Positions 40,303-49,402 of a stretch of 64,000 bases of DNA are shown in pieces; the stretch's first letter is position 1, and each line of letters opens with the position of its first letter. A program made the translations under genes and the position numbers. The DNA comes from Amycolatopsis sp. GM8 (GTDB taxonomy: Bacteria; Actinomycetota; Actinomycetes; Mycobacteriales; Pseudonocardiaceae): assembly GCF_021653975.1 (NCBI RefSeq), contig NZ_JAJKFK010000002.1, forward strand, positions 620,001 through 684,000, written 5' to 3'. Under the pieces are notes generated by a model. That model was not told where the DNA came from and searched no databases. It saw only the letters and a program-made list of their open reading frames with translations.

Positions 40303-41715
40303 ATGACGACCACCAACGCCACGCTCACGGCCGGAACCCGGTCGCTGAGCAGAGCCGGTCTGGGCACGGTGCTGCTGGGTGCGGCACTGGCCCCCATCGA
40401 CCTGTTCATCGTCAACGTCGCGCTCCCCACCATCGATACCGACCTGCACGCCTCCACCGCCACCCTCGAGTGGATCGTCGCCGGCTACGGCATCGCGTTC
40501 GCACTGCTGCTCGTCGTCGGCGGCCGCCTCGGCGACGCGTTCGGCCGGCGGCGGCTGTTCATCGCCGGCCTGTCCGCGTTCACCCTGACCTCACTGGCCT
40601 GCGGGCTCGCGCCGGGCGCGACCACGCTGGTCATCGCCCGCGTGGCGCAGGGGGCCGCCGCGGCGATGATGGTGCCGCAAGTGCTGTCGATCATCCAGGC
40701 CACCACGACCGGCGAGCACCGCGCGCGAACGCTCGGCTACTACGGCGCGGTCGGCGGTATCTCCATGGTCATCGGCCAGCTGCTCGGCGGGGTGCTCGTC
40801 TCCGCGAACATCGCGGGCACCGGCTGGCGGCCGATCTTCCTGGTCAACGTGCCGATCGGGGTGCTCGGCGTGATCCTGGCACTGCGCGCGCTGCCCGAGA
40901 CCAAGGCGAGCGACCCGGTCCGCGTCGACAAGGCCGGCACCCCGCTGCTCGGCCTCACCCTGCTCGCGCTGCTGATCCCGCTGACCGAAGGCCGCGCGCT
41001 CGGCTGGCCCGTGTGGTGCTGGGTGCTGCTGGGCGTGTTCCCGTTCGCCGCGGCCGCGTTCGTCGCCGTCGAGCGGCGACTCGAAGCGGCCGGCGGGGTG
41101 CCGCTGCTGCCGATGTCGCTCCTGCGCACGCCGACGATGCGGCGCGGGCTAGGGATCGCCGGTCCGTTCTTCGTCGGGTTCGGCGGGTTCCTGTTCGTCT
41201 ACGCCCTGATGTTGCAGGACGAGCTGCACCTCGGCCCGCTCGGCTCGGGGCTCGCGCTGACCCCGCTGGCCGTCGCGTTCCTGCTGGCGTCACTGGTCAG
41301 CAGCAGGCTGGTCGCCCGGTTCGGGCACCGGGTCGTGGTCGCCGGCCTCGCCGTGCAACTGTTCGGCCTGCTGACGCTGGTCGCGACGGCGCTACTGGCG
41401 TGGCCGCACCTGGACGTCGGCGATCTGGCGCTCGGCACGTTCATCACCGGCGCCGGGCAGGGACTGGCCGCGCCGACGCTGTTCCGGGTGATCCTTTCGC
41501 GGGTGCCCGCTGGGAGCGCCGGCGTCGGCAGCGGGATGCTGACGACGACCCAGCAGACCTGCCTGGCGCTGGGCGTCGCGACGCTCGGCACGTTGTTCGC
41601 CACGCTCAGCACGACCGGTGGAGTGAGCGCACTCGTCACGGTCATGCTCATCCACGCCGCGATCACGGCGTGCATCGCGATCGCCGCGCTCAGGCTGCCT
41701 GACCCACGTGGCTGA
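40303..41715 (+). CDS. MFS drug/metabolite exporter (DHA2, 14-helix type)
   Basis: Protein of 470 residues with about 14 hydrophobic segments. Motif C-like VGGISMVIGQLLGGVL and motif A GGRLGDAFGRRRLF place it with proton-driven multidrug exporters. LDLFIVNVALPTI-type helix 1 (PIDLFIVNVALPTID) is the DHA2 hallmark. The divergent MmyB-like regulator and shared operators suggest induction by its own substrate. Start at the ATG 40303; no clear Shine-Dalgarno. Confidence 0.94.
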   Translation: MTTTNATLTAGTRSLSRAGLGTVLLGAALAPIDLFIVNVALPTIDTDLHASTATLEWIVAGYGIAFALLLVVGGRLGDAFGRRRLFIAGLSAFTLTSLACGLAPGATTLVIARVAQGAAAAMMVPQVLSIIQATTTGEHRARTLGYYGAVGGISMVIGQLLGGVLVSANIAGTGWRPIFLVNVPIGVLGVILALRALPETKASDPVRVDKAGTPLLGLTLLALLIPLTEGRALGWPVWCWVLLGVFPFAAAAFVAVERRLEAAGGVPLLPMSLLRTPTMRRGLGIAGPFFVGFGGFLFVYALMLQDELHLGPLGSGLALTPLAVAFLLASLVSSRLVARFGHRVVVAGLAVQLFGLLTLVATALLAWPHLDVGDLALGTFITGAGQGLAAPTLFRVILSRVPAGSAGVGSGMLTTTQQTCLALGVATLGTLFATLSTTGGVSALVTVMLIHAAITACIAIAALRLPDPRG

Positions 41716-41768
41716 AAACTTTCGGTTCGACCCGTCGGAGAAGTGCCTCCCCGGACGACGATAGGGAT

Positions 41769-42287
41769 GTGAGCGAACCGCGGGTGCGTCCGGACCCGGC
41801 GTTCGCGCTGCTGGAGCTGTACGAGGCGGCGCTGCCGGAGGTCTACGGGTACCTGCTGTCCCGGTGCGGCAGCGTCGCGGTGGCCGAGGAACTGACTTCC
41901 GAAACGTTCCTCGGTGCCGTGACAGCATGCCGGGGCACGGGCGCGCCGCCGGTGAGCACGCGATGGCTCATCGGGGTCGCCCGGCACAAGCTGGTCGACC
42001 ACTGGCGCCGGCGGGAACGGGAGGAGCGCGGGCTGCGGCTGGTGCACGAGACCGGAACCGTGGATCCGTGGGACGAGGAGCTCGACGCCTTGCTGGCCCG
42101 GGAGGTGCTCGCCGAACTCGGCGCGCACCACCGGGCCGCGTTGACGTTGCGGTATCTCGACGGGCTCGCCGTGCCGGAGGTCGCGAAGCTGCTGGGCCGG
42201 ACCGTGCATGCGACCGAAGCCCTGCTCGTGCGGGCCCGTGCCGCGTTCCGCACCGCCTACCGCCGGAAGGAGGGCCGTGATGACTGA
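41769..42287 (+). CDS. ECF RNA polymerase sigma factor
   Basis: Short sigma-70 family member of 172 residues. Region 2 (~20-75, VYGYLLSRCGSVAVAEELTSETFLGA, RWLIGVARHKLVDHWRRR) and region 4 (~120-170, HHRAALTLRYLDGLAVPEVAKLLGRTVHATEALLVRARAAF) are both present. No anti-sigma gene is adjacent; instead its last 8 bases overlap a VOC-domain gene whose first 40 residues look like the anti-sigma-type tail of such operons. Signal and regulon unknown. Confidence 0.93.
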   Translation: MSEPRVRPDPAFALLELYEAALPEVYGYLLSRCGSVAVAEELTSETFLGAVTACRGTGAPPVSTRWLIGVARHKLVDHWRRREREERGLRLVHETGTVDPWDEELDALLAREVLAELGAHHRAALTLRYLDGLAVPEVAKLLGRTVHATEALLVRARAAFRTAYRRKEGRDD

Positions 42288-43149
42288 CCCGTTCGACGCC
42301 CTCCGCGCGCCGGTGGAGCCGGTCGACCCGGATCCGCGATTCGCCGCGGAACTACGCGAGAGGTTGCAACGTGCCGTCCTGAATGGAGGAGAGATGACCA
42401 GCACCGAAGCGTCCGTGAAGCTGCGTTCACTGACCCCGTATCTCGCCGTGTCCGATGCACGGCGGGCGATCGAGTTCTACGTCGAGGTGTTCGGCGCGAC
42501 CCGGCGCGGCGACCCGATCGTGATGCCCGACGGCCGGATCGGCCATGCGGAGCTCGCGATCGGCGACGCCGTGCTGATGCTCGCCGAGGAGTTCGAAGAG
42601 ATCGGCCATGTCGCTTCGCCCGGCGGCGCGTCCGTCCGCATCGAAGTGTCCGATGTGGACGGTGCGGTCGAGCGCGCGGTGGCTCGTGGCGCGGAATTGC
42701 TGCGCCCGGTGGGCGACAGCGGTTACGGCCGCGGCGGCGCGATCCGCGACCCGTTCGGCCAGCGGTGGCTGGTGTCGCAGGCGCCGCCGCGCACGGCGAC
42801 GGGCACCGGTCCGCGACACGGCGAGGCCGCGTACTTCACGTTCCAGGTGCCCGACGACGAAGCGGCCAAAGTGTTCTACGGAGGCGTGCTCGGCTGGCGG
42901 TTCTCGCCGGGCAGCACCGAAACCGCGTGGGGCGTCGAGGGCAACGGCCTGTTCGGCGGCCTGTGGGGCGGGCCGGGACGACAGGTCGGCTGGAAGCTGA
43001 TGTACGCCGTTGACGACCTCGAGGCCGCACTCGCCCGAGTCCGGGAACTCGGCGGCCAGACCGGCGAAGTCGAGCACCAGCCGTACGGCCTGTCCGCGGA
43101 CTGCGTGGACAACCAGGGCATCCAGTTCTGGTTGCTACAGCAGCCTTAG
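42280..43149 (+). CDS. Two-domain VOC (glyoxalase-fold) protein coupled to the ECF sigma gene
   Basis: Protein of 289 residues. Residues 1-38 (MTDPFDALRAPVEPVDPDPRFAAELRERL) are an N-terminal helix pair seen in proteins encoded after ECF sigma factors. Two betaalphabetabetabeta VOC units follow: ~47-165 (LTPYLAVSDARRAIEFYVEVFGA) and ~175-289 (AAYFTFQVPDDEAAKVFYGGVLGW). It could bind a small molecule or metal; no canonical glyoxalase I metal set is evident. AGGAGG precedes the ATG at 42280. It may modulate the sigma factor, by inference. Confidence 0.85.
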   Translation: MTDPFDALRAPVEPVDPDPRFAAELRERLQRAVLNGGEMTSTEASVKLRSLTPYLAVSDARRAIEFYVEVFGATRRGDPIVMPDGRIGHAELAIGDAVLMLAEEFEEIGHVASPGGASVRIEVSDVDGAVERAVARGAELLRPVGDSGYGRGGAIRDPFGQRWLVSQAPPRTATGTGPRHGEAAYFTFQVPDDEAAKVFYGGVLGWRFSPGSTETAWGVEGNGLFGGLWGGPGRQVGWKLMYAVDDLEAALARVRELGGQTGEVEHQPYGLSADCVDNQGIQFWLLQQP

Positions 43150-43184
43150 CCGAGCGTGCCCCGTCGGCAACTTTGGGCGTTTAT

Positions 43185-43196
43185 CGATATATATCG
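43185..43196. promoter_or_regulatory. AT-rich palindrome upstream of the AlbA-type gene
   Basis: CGATATATATCG is a perfect 12-base palindrome inside an unusually AT-rich 80-base stretch (about 43165-43245), in strong contrast to the surroundings. It is probably an operator or promoter element for the ATP-binding gene, or part of acquired DNA. Confidence 0.4.
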
Positions 43197-43219
43197 GACC
43201 GATCTTCTATCTGAGATAG

Positions 43220-44911
43220 GGTTGCGATAAATATCCAAACCCAGAGTCGAGGTCGGAGGCGTTCGCCGCCGGAGAGCCCTACCACACCGAGTTCAAGACC
43301 GACCGCAAGCAGCTATCCGACAACGACCTTGTAGAAGCGGTTGTCTGTCTTGCGAACGGCGCCGGTGGTGTCCTCCTCATCGGCGTCGAGGACGACGGCC
43401 GTGTAACCGGTGCGCGCCCCCGCCACGAGAGTGGACGTACAGACCCGATTCGGTTGCAGGCGCTCATCGCAAGCCGGACCGAACCGCCGATCGCCTGCGA
43501 AGCATCCGTGATTGCAATCGCCGACGCCGAGATCATCGCGGTCGAGGTGCCGGACAGTCCGCGCATCATCGGAACGGCGGCAGGCAAGTATGTTCGCCGG
43601 GCGATCGGTGGCGACGGCCGTCCCACGTGTCTGCCGCTCCGCGCGCACGAGATGCTGGCTCACGAGATCGATCGTGGAGCAGCCGACTTCGCCCGGCTAC
43701 CAGCGCATGGCGCTACCTGGAATGACCTTGATCCATTCGAATTCGAACGAGTACGACGCCTCGTCGCCGACGCGGGAGACCGGGCCGACAAGGTCTTGGC
43801 CACTCTCGCCGATCGGGAATTGACACGTGCACTGGGCTTGGAAATACCCAGCAGCGAGGTGAGTACCGGCGGGCTTCTGTTGTTCGGACGTGAAGCCGCG
43901 CTTCGCCGGCACGTCCCGACCCACGAGGCGGCCTTTCAGGTCTTGCGTGGTCTGGAAGTCGAGGTCAACGAGTTCATGCGGCACCCGCTGCTTCGGCTCG
44001 CCGACGAGATGTACCAACGGTTCAAGGCGCGCAATTCCGAGGAGGAGGTTCAGTTCGGTCTCTTTCGGATCGCCATTCCCACGTACTCGGAGATCGCCTT
44101 TCGAGAGGCACTTGCGAACGCGCTGACTCACCGCGACTACACCAAGCGTGGTGCCATCCACGTGCAATGGTCCGAGGAGCAGCTGGAAATCTCGAGTCCA
44201 GGGGGCTTTCCCGAGGGGATCCGCATCGACAACCTGCTCGTTGCCCCACCGCACCCACGGAGTGCTGTGCTGGCCGACGCCTTCAAGCGGATCGGCCTCG
44301 TGGAGCGAACCGGTCGGGGTATCAATCGGATGTTCGCCGAGCAGTTGCGTGTCGGACGGCCAGCACCGGACTATGGCCGCACCACAGACCAGACCGTGGT
44401 TGCGATTCTCCCCGGTGGACCAGCGAATCTCGCGATAACCAAATGGGTATTGGAGCAGGAACATCATGACCGCCCCCTGATGCTGCCCGAGTTGCAAATC
44501 CTCTCCGAGTTGCTGCGCGAACGGCGCGCAGCAACGGCAGAACTCGCCACTCTGACACAACGTACGGAAGGCGAAACTCGCACTCTGCTGACCCGGATGG
44601 TTGAGCGAGGGTGGGTCGAAGCTCGTGGAGAAGGCAAAGGGCGAATGTGGCACTTGTCAGCGTCGGTCTATCGGATCCTGGACTCGTCGGCGGGATATGT
44701 CCGAGTGCGCGGCTTCGAACCACTCCAGCAGGAGCAGATGATCCTCGCATTCGTATCCGCGCACGGCCGCATCACTCGTGCGCAGGCCGCCGACCTGTGT
44801 GCCATCGCACCCGAGCAAGCAAGCCGGGTTCTTCGCCGGCTCACTCAGGAGGGAAAACTCCGGCAACGAGGCGAGCGGAAGGGCACTCGCTACGAGTTGC
44901 CCGCGACCTGA
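43220..44911 (+). pseudogene. AlbA_2/Schlafen-type ATP-binding regulator lacking a start codon
   Basis: The open frame of 563 codons runs from a TAG at 43217-43219 to 44911. It encodes an AlbA_2 domain (from about 43274: GEPYHTEFKTDRKQLSDND, then LANGAGGVLLIGVEDDG), a histidine-kinase-like ATP-binding domain (AFREALANALTHRDYTKRG, GLVERTGRGINRMF) and two C-terminal winged helices. No ATG, GTG or TTG occurs in frame before TTG 43454, which would cut the AlbA_2 core. So the 5' end appears truncated or a noncanonical start is used. Base composition and codon choice are less GC-rich than neighbours, suggesting transfer. If the TTG is used the product would be 485 residues. Confidence 0.7.
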
Positions 44912-44914
44912 GCG

Positions 44915-46213
44915 CTACTGGGCGAGGACGCGGGCGCGGGGACGGCCGAGGCCGAGCCAGGTGAGGCCGGCCGAGAGGACGACCTGCGGGTCAAGCAGGT
45001 TGCGGGTGTCCACAACGGAATCGCCCTGCATGAGGTCCGCGATGTAGGACCAGTCGAGCCTGCGGAACTCGTCCCACTCGGTCAGCACGACGATCGCGTC
45101 CGCGCCCTTGGCCACCTGGTACGGGTCGTCCACGATGCGCATGCCCGGCAGCTCGCCGCCGATCGCGGGGTCGTAGGCGGTGACCTCGGCCCCGTGCGCG
45201 GACAGCATCGCCGTCACCGACAGGGCCGGCGAATCGCGCAGGTCGTTGGTGCCCGCCTTGAAGGCCAGCCCGAGCACGCCGACGCGGGCGCCGGCCAGGC
45301 TGCCGCCGACGGCACCGGCGATCTTCGCGACGATCCGGTCCCGCTGGGCGATGTTCTCCTGGATCGCCGACGAGAGCAGCGAGAAGTCGAACCCGACCGA
45401 CTCCGCGACCTGCACGAGCGCGTGCGTGTCCTTGGGCAGGCACGAGCCGCCCCAGCCCGGGCCGGGCTTGAGGAACGAGCGGCCGATCCGCCGGTCGTAG
45501 CCCATGCCCTCGGTGACCGACTCGATGTCCGCCCCCAGCCGCTCGCACAGCTCGGCGACGGCGTTCACATAGGACAGCTTCATCGCGAGGAAGCAGTTGG
45601 CGGCGTACTTCACGAGTTCGGCGCTCGCCGCGTCGGTGACGACGTTCGGCGCGTCGAGGTCCGCGTAGAGGTCGGCGACCCAGCGGGCCGCGGGCTCCTC
45701 GTCCGCCCCGACCACGATCCGGTCCGGGTGCAGGAAGTCCGAGACCGCGGTGCCCTCACGCAGGAACTCGGGGTTCGCGACGACCGGCACGTCCGTCCGG
45801 CCGAGCATGGCGCGGATGCGCTGCGCGGTGCCGACCGGGACGGTCGATTTCGTGATCACGGCGCAACCGGCGGGCAGGCAGCCGGCGATCTCGTCGATCA
45901 CGGCTTCGACCGCGCGGAGGTCGGCGGCGCCGCCCGCGCCCATCGGGGTCGGCACGCAGAGGAACACGGCCTCCGCGTCGGCGACCGCGGCGCGCGAGCC
46001 GACGACGAAGCTGAGCCGGCCGGCGGCAAGACCACGCGAGACCAGCTCTTCCAGCCCCGGTTCGAGGATGTCGACCTGTCCGGCGGCGAGTCTGGCCACC
46101 TTGGTCTCGTCAACGTCCACGCAAATGACCTGATGACCAAGGCTGGCAAGGCATGCGCCAGTGGTCAGGCCTACATATCCGGTGCCGATCACGGCAATCC
46201 GCGCTGAGCCCAT
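44915..46213 (-). CDS. ugd: UDP-glucose 6-dehydrogenase
   Basis: Oxidises UDP-glucose to UDP-glucuronate in two NAD-dependent steps. Protein of 432 residues: Rossmann N-terminus IAVIGTGYVGLTTGACLASLGH, catalytic Cys258 in GWGGSCLPKDTHAL, conserved K202 in LVKYAANCFLAMK, and a C-terminal UDP-binding domain with GLAFKAGTNDLRDSP. The ATG at 46213 is chosen because the Rossmann strand starts there; the frame upstream to 46483 is noncoding-like. UDP-glucuronate could feed the surface glycans built by the fusion enzyme at 32-36 kb. Confidence 0.95.
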   Translation of the reverse strand: MGSARIAVIGTGYVGLTTGACLASLGHQVICVDVDETKVARLAAGQVDILEPGLEELVSRGLAAGRLSFVVGSRAAVADAEAVFLCVPTPMGAGGAADLRAVEAVIDEIAGCLPAGCAVITKSTVPVGTAQRIRAMLGRTDVPVVANPEFLREGTAVSDFLHPDRIVVGADEEPAARWVADLYADLDAPNVVTDAASAELVKYAANCFLAMKLSYVNAVAELCERLGADIESVTEGMGYDRRIGRSFLKPGPGWGGSCLPKDTHALVQVAESVGFDFSLLSSAIQENIAQRDRIVAKIAGAVGGSLAGARVGVLGLAFKAGTNDLRDSPALSVTAMLSAHGAEVTAYDPAIGGELPGMRIVDDPYQVAKGADAIVVLTEWDEFRRLDWSYIADLMQGDSVVDTRNLLDPQVVLSAGLTWLGLGRPRARVLAQ

Positions 46214-46361
46214 AGAGCCAACCTGACATTCGGAGTTGACGATCGTGCTAACTGTAGGGGTCGGCCGTGAATACTTGGCGCGACGGGTGAGGAGGGCCAC
46301 CCGAGACCGCTGCGAACGAACATTAACCTGAGGCTTCCAGCCCTGGTGAGAGAGGAATGGC

Positions 46362-47120
46362 ATGCGGATCACGGACACGGCGGCGATCGTCACGGGTGGC
46401 GCTTCGGGCCTCGGCGGTGCGACCGCGGCGGCACTGGCGGCGAAGGGCGCGCGGGTCTTCGCGCTCGACCTCGCCGGCGGCATCGAAAAGGCGCCCGAGG
46501 TAGCCGGTGTGACCTATGTCGAGGCCGATGTGACCGACCCGGAGCAGGTCGGCGCGGCGGTCGAGCAGGCCACCGCGGCCGGGGTGCCGTTGCGCACCGT
46601 CGTCAACTGCGCGGGCATCGGACCATCGGGCCGCATCCTGTCGCGTAAGGGCACGCACGACCTCGGCCTGTTCCGGAAGGTCATCGAGGTCAACCTGATC
46701 GGCACGTTCAACGTCATGACGCTCGCGGCCGAGGCGATGGCCAAGACCGAAACACTCGAGGACGACGCGCGGGGAGTCGTCATCAACACCGCGTCGGTCG
46801 CCGCCTTCGACGGGCAGATCGGGCAAGTCGCGTACTCCGCGTCGAAGGGCGGCGTCGCCGGGCTGACCCTGCCCGCCGCGCGCGACCTTGCGTCGCAAGG
46901 CATCCGCGTGGTGACCATCGCGCCGGGCATCATCGATACCCCGATGCTGGCCACGGTCAGCGACGAGTTCCGCGCCGGGCTGGCCGCCAGCGTGCCGTTC
47001 CCGAAGCGACTGGGCCGCCCCGACGAGTACGCGCAACTGGCCGTCGACATCATCGAGCACGACTACCTCAACGGCGAGGTCATCCGCCTGGACGGTTCGA
47101 TCCGGATGGCGCCGCGCTAG
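46362..47120 (+). CDS. Short-chain dehydrogenase/reductase (3-hydroxyacyl-CoA dehydrogenase-like)
   Basis: Classical SDR of 252 residues. NAD-binding TGGASGLG (res 11-18), N82-A-G, and the catalytic set S145, Y158, K162 (YSASKGG) are complete. D36 after the second strand favours NAD over NADP. TIAPGIIDTPML and FPKRLGRPDEYA resemble type II 3-hydroxyacyl-CoA dehydrogenases (HSD17B10-like), which fit branched-chain acyl-CoA breakdown. The start has GAGAGG upstream. It ends in CTAG shared with the convergent nuclease gene. Confidence 0.9.
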   Translation: MRITDTAAIVTGGASGLGGATAAALAAKGARVFALDLAGGIEKAPEVAGVTYVEADVTDPEQVGAAVEQATAAGVPLRTVVNCAGIGPSGRILSRKGTHDLGLFRKVIEVNLIGTFNVMTLAAEAMAKTETLEDDARGVVINTASVAAFDGQIGQVAYSASKGGVAGLTLPAARDLASQGIRVVTIAPGIIDTPMLATVSDEFRAGLAASVPFPKRLGRPDEYAQLAVDIIEHDYLNGEVIRLDGSIRMAPR

Positions 47121-48811
47121 AGATCGCCCATGTACGGGATTTCGTTGGCGGGCCCGGACATCCACCCGCGGAGCACCTGGGTGGCGCGGACGTCGTCTTC
47201 GTTGTAGCGGAGGAGGCGTTCGCGCTGGTCCGGCGCCGGGACGGCGCCATCCATGCCGACCGCGTCGCGGTACCAGCGCATGGAGGCCTCTCCGCCCGCC
47301 TCCGGATCCCGCCAGCTGAACCCGGCCACCGGCGCGATCACCTTGAGTCCCTTGCCGCGTGAGCACAGGAACTGCTCCGTGACCCCGCGGAAGAGATCCA
47401 CCCACTCCTCGGAGTCCACAAAGGACTGGACCTCGTTCTTGGCGGGAATGCCATCGAGTCCGGCGAACCGCTCCACCGAGCCGAACAACCAGCGGTTCTC
47501 GGCCATCGCGTTGTAGCAGTACGCGCGGAAAGTCAGGCCCGCCGCGGCCGTCCGCTCGCGCACGTCGCGCAGCCAGGCCCAGAACTCCGCGAACGACCTG
47601 GCCTCGTCCACTGTGGGCACCGGCTCCCAGGTGACGAACGAGCGATATCCCTGTGGCAGCCCGATATCCGCGCCGGACAGCAGGCAGCCCCACAGGTACG
47701 CGCCCGACTCGCCGAAGCTTTCCATGTCGACGTCGACCTCGACGTCGCCCCGCGAGACGGTGACCTCGGGGACCCGGCGCACCACGGTGAGATCCGCGAG
47801 CCACGCCCGGGCGAGCGCGACCGCGTCCGGGAAGGAACCGGAGGTCCACACGATCGGCGGCTCGTCGTCCAGGTTCAACGCGGCCAGCTTGTCCACAGTG
47901 GACACTCCGGCGCGGCGCAGCTCCATCGCGTCCTCACCGCGCACGACGAGGCTCACGTCCCGCACGGCGAGCAACGCGGATTCACACGTCGGCCACCACG
48001 GGCAGGCGCGGCAGTCGAGGATGCGCGACGGCTCGGCGAGCGCGGGACCACCGGTGGCCGCCGCCTGCGCGACCGCGACCCGGTCGGCGAAGCGGATGTC
48101 GTACTCCGCCAGCGCACTGCGGCCGCCGGGCCAGGTGGGCGCGGCCAGGTCGTGCCACAGCACGCAATCGGCGTCCAGCCCGATGACCCCGCCGAGCGGC
48201 TGGTGCGCGGCGAGCCCGAGCGCTTCGAGCATGCGGCGCAGATGCGCGAGCCGCAGCTGGTCCCGCGGCTGCGAACGGACCTTGCGGTGCTCGTCGACCA
48301 CCGCGCGCGCCGGGTCGAGCTGGTTCGGGGCCGTGGTGACCGCGCCCGCGCCGGGATCGGTGATCCGGTGCCGGACCACCAGTACGGGCAGGTACCCGGC
48401 ACCGGAGCGGACCAGCAGCTCGGCACCCCCGCGCCGGTGCCCGCGGCGATCGGCGGGCAGCAGCGCCCCCCAGATGTAGGACGCGCCGTCGGCCAGCGCC
48501 TGCTCGGTGATGCGGACACGTTCCCCGGCCGGCAGCTCGCGCGGCACCGTGACCCAGCCGGCCTCTTCCCCACCACCACCCTCAGCGGAGACGCCTCGCG
48601 CCGCTGCCTGCTCCCGGCGAATGGCCTCGACCAGCCGGCGCCGGATCTCCAGCCGGTGCGCCGCCGCGTCGGCCATGCGTTGCTCCGCCGCCGGATCCGG
48701 CGGCGCCAGCGTGGTTTCCCGCATCGACGGGTCTGCTTCGAGATGCACCCGGCGCCGGCAGCGGCTCACCGCCCCGGCATCGAGTAGCACCTCGGTTTCC
48801 ATGTGAACCAC
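47117..48811 (-). CDS. TM0106-family RecB-like nuclease
   Basis: Protein of 564 residues. Four Cys for a Fe-S cluster are split as in Cas4/AddB: one near the N-terminus (SRCRRRVHLEADP) and three in DCRACPWWPTC. The RecB-type core (~60-290) and a C-terminal RNase H-like exonuclease domain (~330-564, with DVDMESFGESGAYLWG and LLRYNEDDV) match the TM0106 group. The GTG at 48811 has GGAGGG 10 bases upstream; an ATG nine bases downstream is the alternative. Probable DNA or RNA processing enzyme; substrate unknown. Its stop overlaps the SDR stop. Confidence 0.85.
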   Translation of the reverse strand: MVHMETEVLLDAGAVSRCRRRVHLEADPSMRETTLAPPDPAAEQRMADAAAHRLEIRRRLVEAIRREQAAARGVSAEGGGGEEAGWVTVPRELPAGERVRITEQALADGASYIWGALLPADRRGHRRGGAELLVRSGAGYLPVLVVRHRITDPGAGAVTTAPNQLDPARAVVDEHRKVRSQPRDQLRLAHLRRMLEALGLAAHQPLGGVIGLDADCVLWHDLAAPTWPGGRSALAEYDIRFADRVAVAQAAATGGPALAEPSRILDCRACPWWPTCESALLAVRDVSLVVRGEDAMELRRAGVSTVDKLAALNLDDEPPIVWTSGSFPDAVALARAWLADLTVVRRVPEVTVSRGDVEVDVDMESFGESGAYLWGCLLSGADIGLPQGYRSFVTWEPVPTVDEARSFAEFWAWLRDVRERTAAAGLTFRAYCYNAMAENRWLFGSVERFAGLDGIPAKNEVQSFVDSEEWVDLFRGVTEQFLCSRGKGLKVIAPVAGFSWRDPEAGGEASMRWYRDAVGMDGAVPAPDQRERLLRYNEDDVRATQVLRGWMSGPANEIPYMGDL

Positions 48812-48887
48812 TTTAGAAGCACCCTCCGACAGAAAATGACGCGCGTCCGGCGTGCCCGCGGTCGGCGCGACCAGTAGATTTCACGCC

Positions 48888-49352
48888 ATGGCACGTAAGA
48901 AGTCCGGCGAGTCCACGAGTACGGGTCTGACGCCGAAGAAGGCGCGCAACGCCGTCTCCGTGGCCAAGATCATCGTGCCGGCGGTGGTGCCGGTGCTCGC
49001 GCCCTTCGCGGTGCGCGCGGCCGGCGCCGCCCGCGAGGCGTACGACCGGTACCAGGCGCGCAGGCTCGGGGTGCCGGTCGAGCGGCTGCCGGAGTTCACC
49101 GGCCGCGGCGCCGGGCTGCTGGCGCGCATCGCCGGGGTCTCCGACGCGCTCGCCGACCTGCGCAAAGCCGAGCGCTCGACCGAGGACGACCGGAAGTTCG
49201 CCGCTGACGCGCAGGCCACCCTGGAGCAGCTCACGGCGGCGGTCCGGGCGGCGGAACGGATGCCCGCCGCCCGCCGCCGGGCCGCGCACCAGGCGGTCAC
49301 CGCCGAACTCGAACGGCTGGAAACGCAGGTGCTCAACCACCTCGGCGTCTAG
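48888..49352 (+). CDS. DUF6474 family protein
   Basis: Small basic protein of 154 residues: a Lys/Ser-rich N-terminus (ARKKSGESTSTGLTPKKARN), a hydrophobic helix (~26-48, AKIIVPAVVPVLAPFAVRAAG) and a helical C-terminus with LARIAGVSDALADLRK. The order matches the actinobacterial DUF6474 family. The ATG at 48888 is used; an upstream GTG-like extension adds 12 residues. Function unknown; divergent from the RecB-like nuclease. Confidence 0.8.
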   Translation: MARKKSGESTSTGLTPKKARNAVSVAKIIVPAVVPVLAPFAVRAAGAAREAYDRYQARRLGVPVERLPEFTGRGAGLLARIAGVSDALADLRKAERSTEDDRKFAADAQATLEQLTAAVRAAERMPAARRRAAHQAVTAELERLETQVLNHLGV

Positions 49353-49357
49353 CGGCT

Positions 49358-49398
49358 CGCCGCGGCGGGCCAACACGGCGCCGCAGCGGGCCAACACG
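49358..49398. repeat. Two-copy 20-base tandem repeat
   Basis: CGCCGCGGCGGGCCAACACG (49358-49377) recurs at 49379-49398 with a single G-to-A change, a 21-base period. It fills most of the gap between convergent DUF6474 and betaine-binding genes and could form terminator structures. Confidence 0.5.
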
Positions 49399-49402
49399 CG
49401 GG

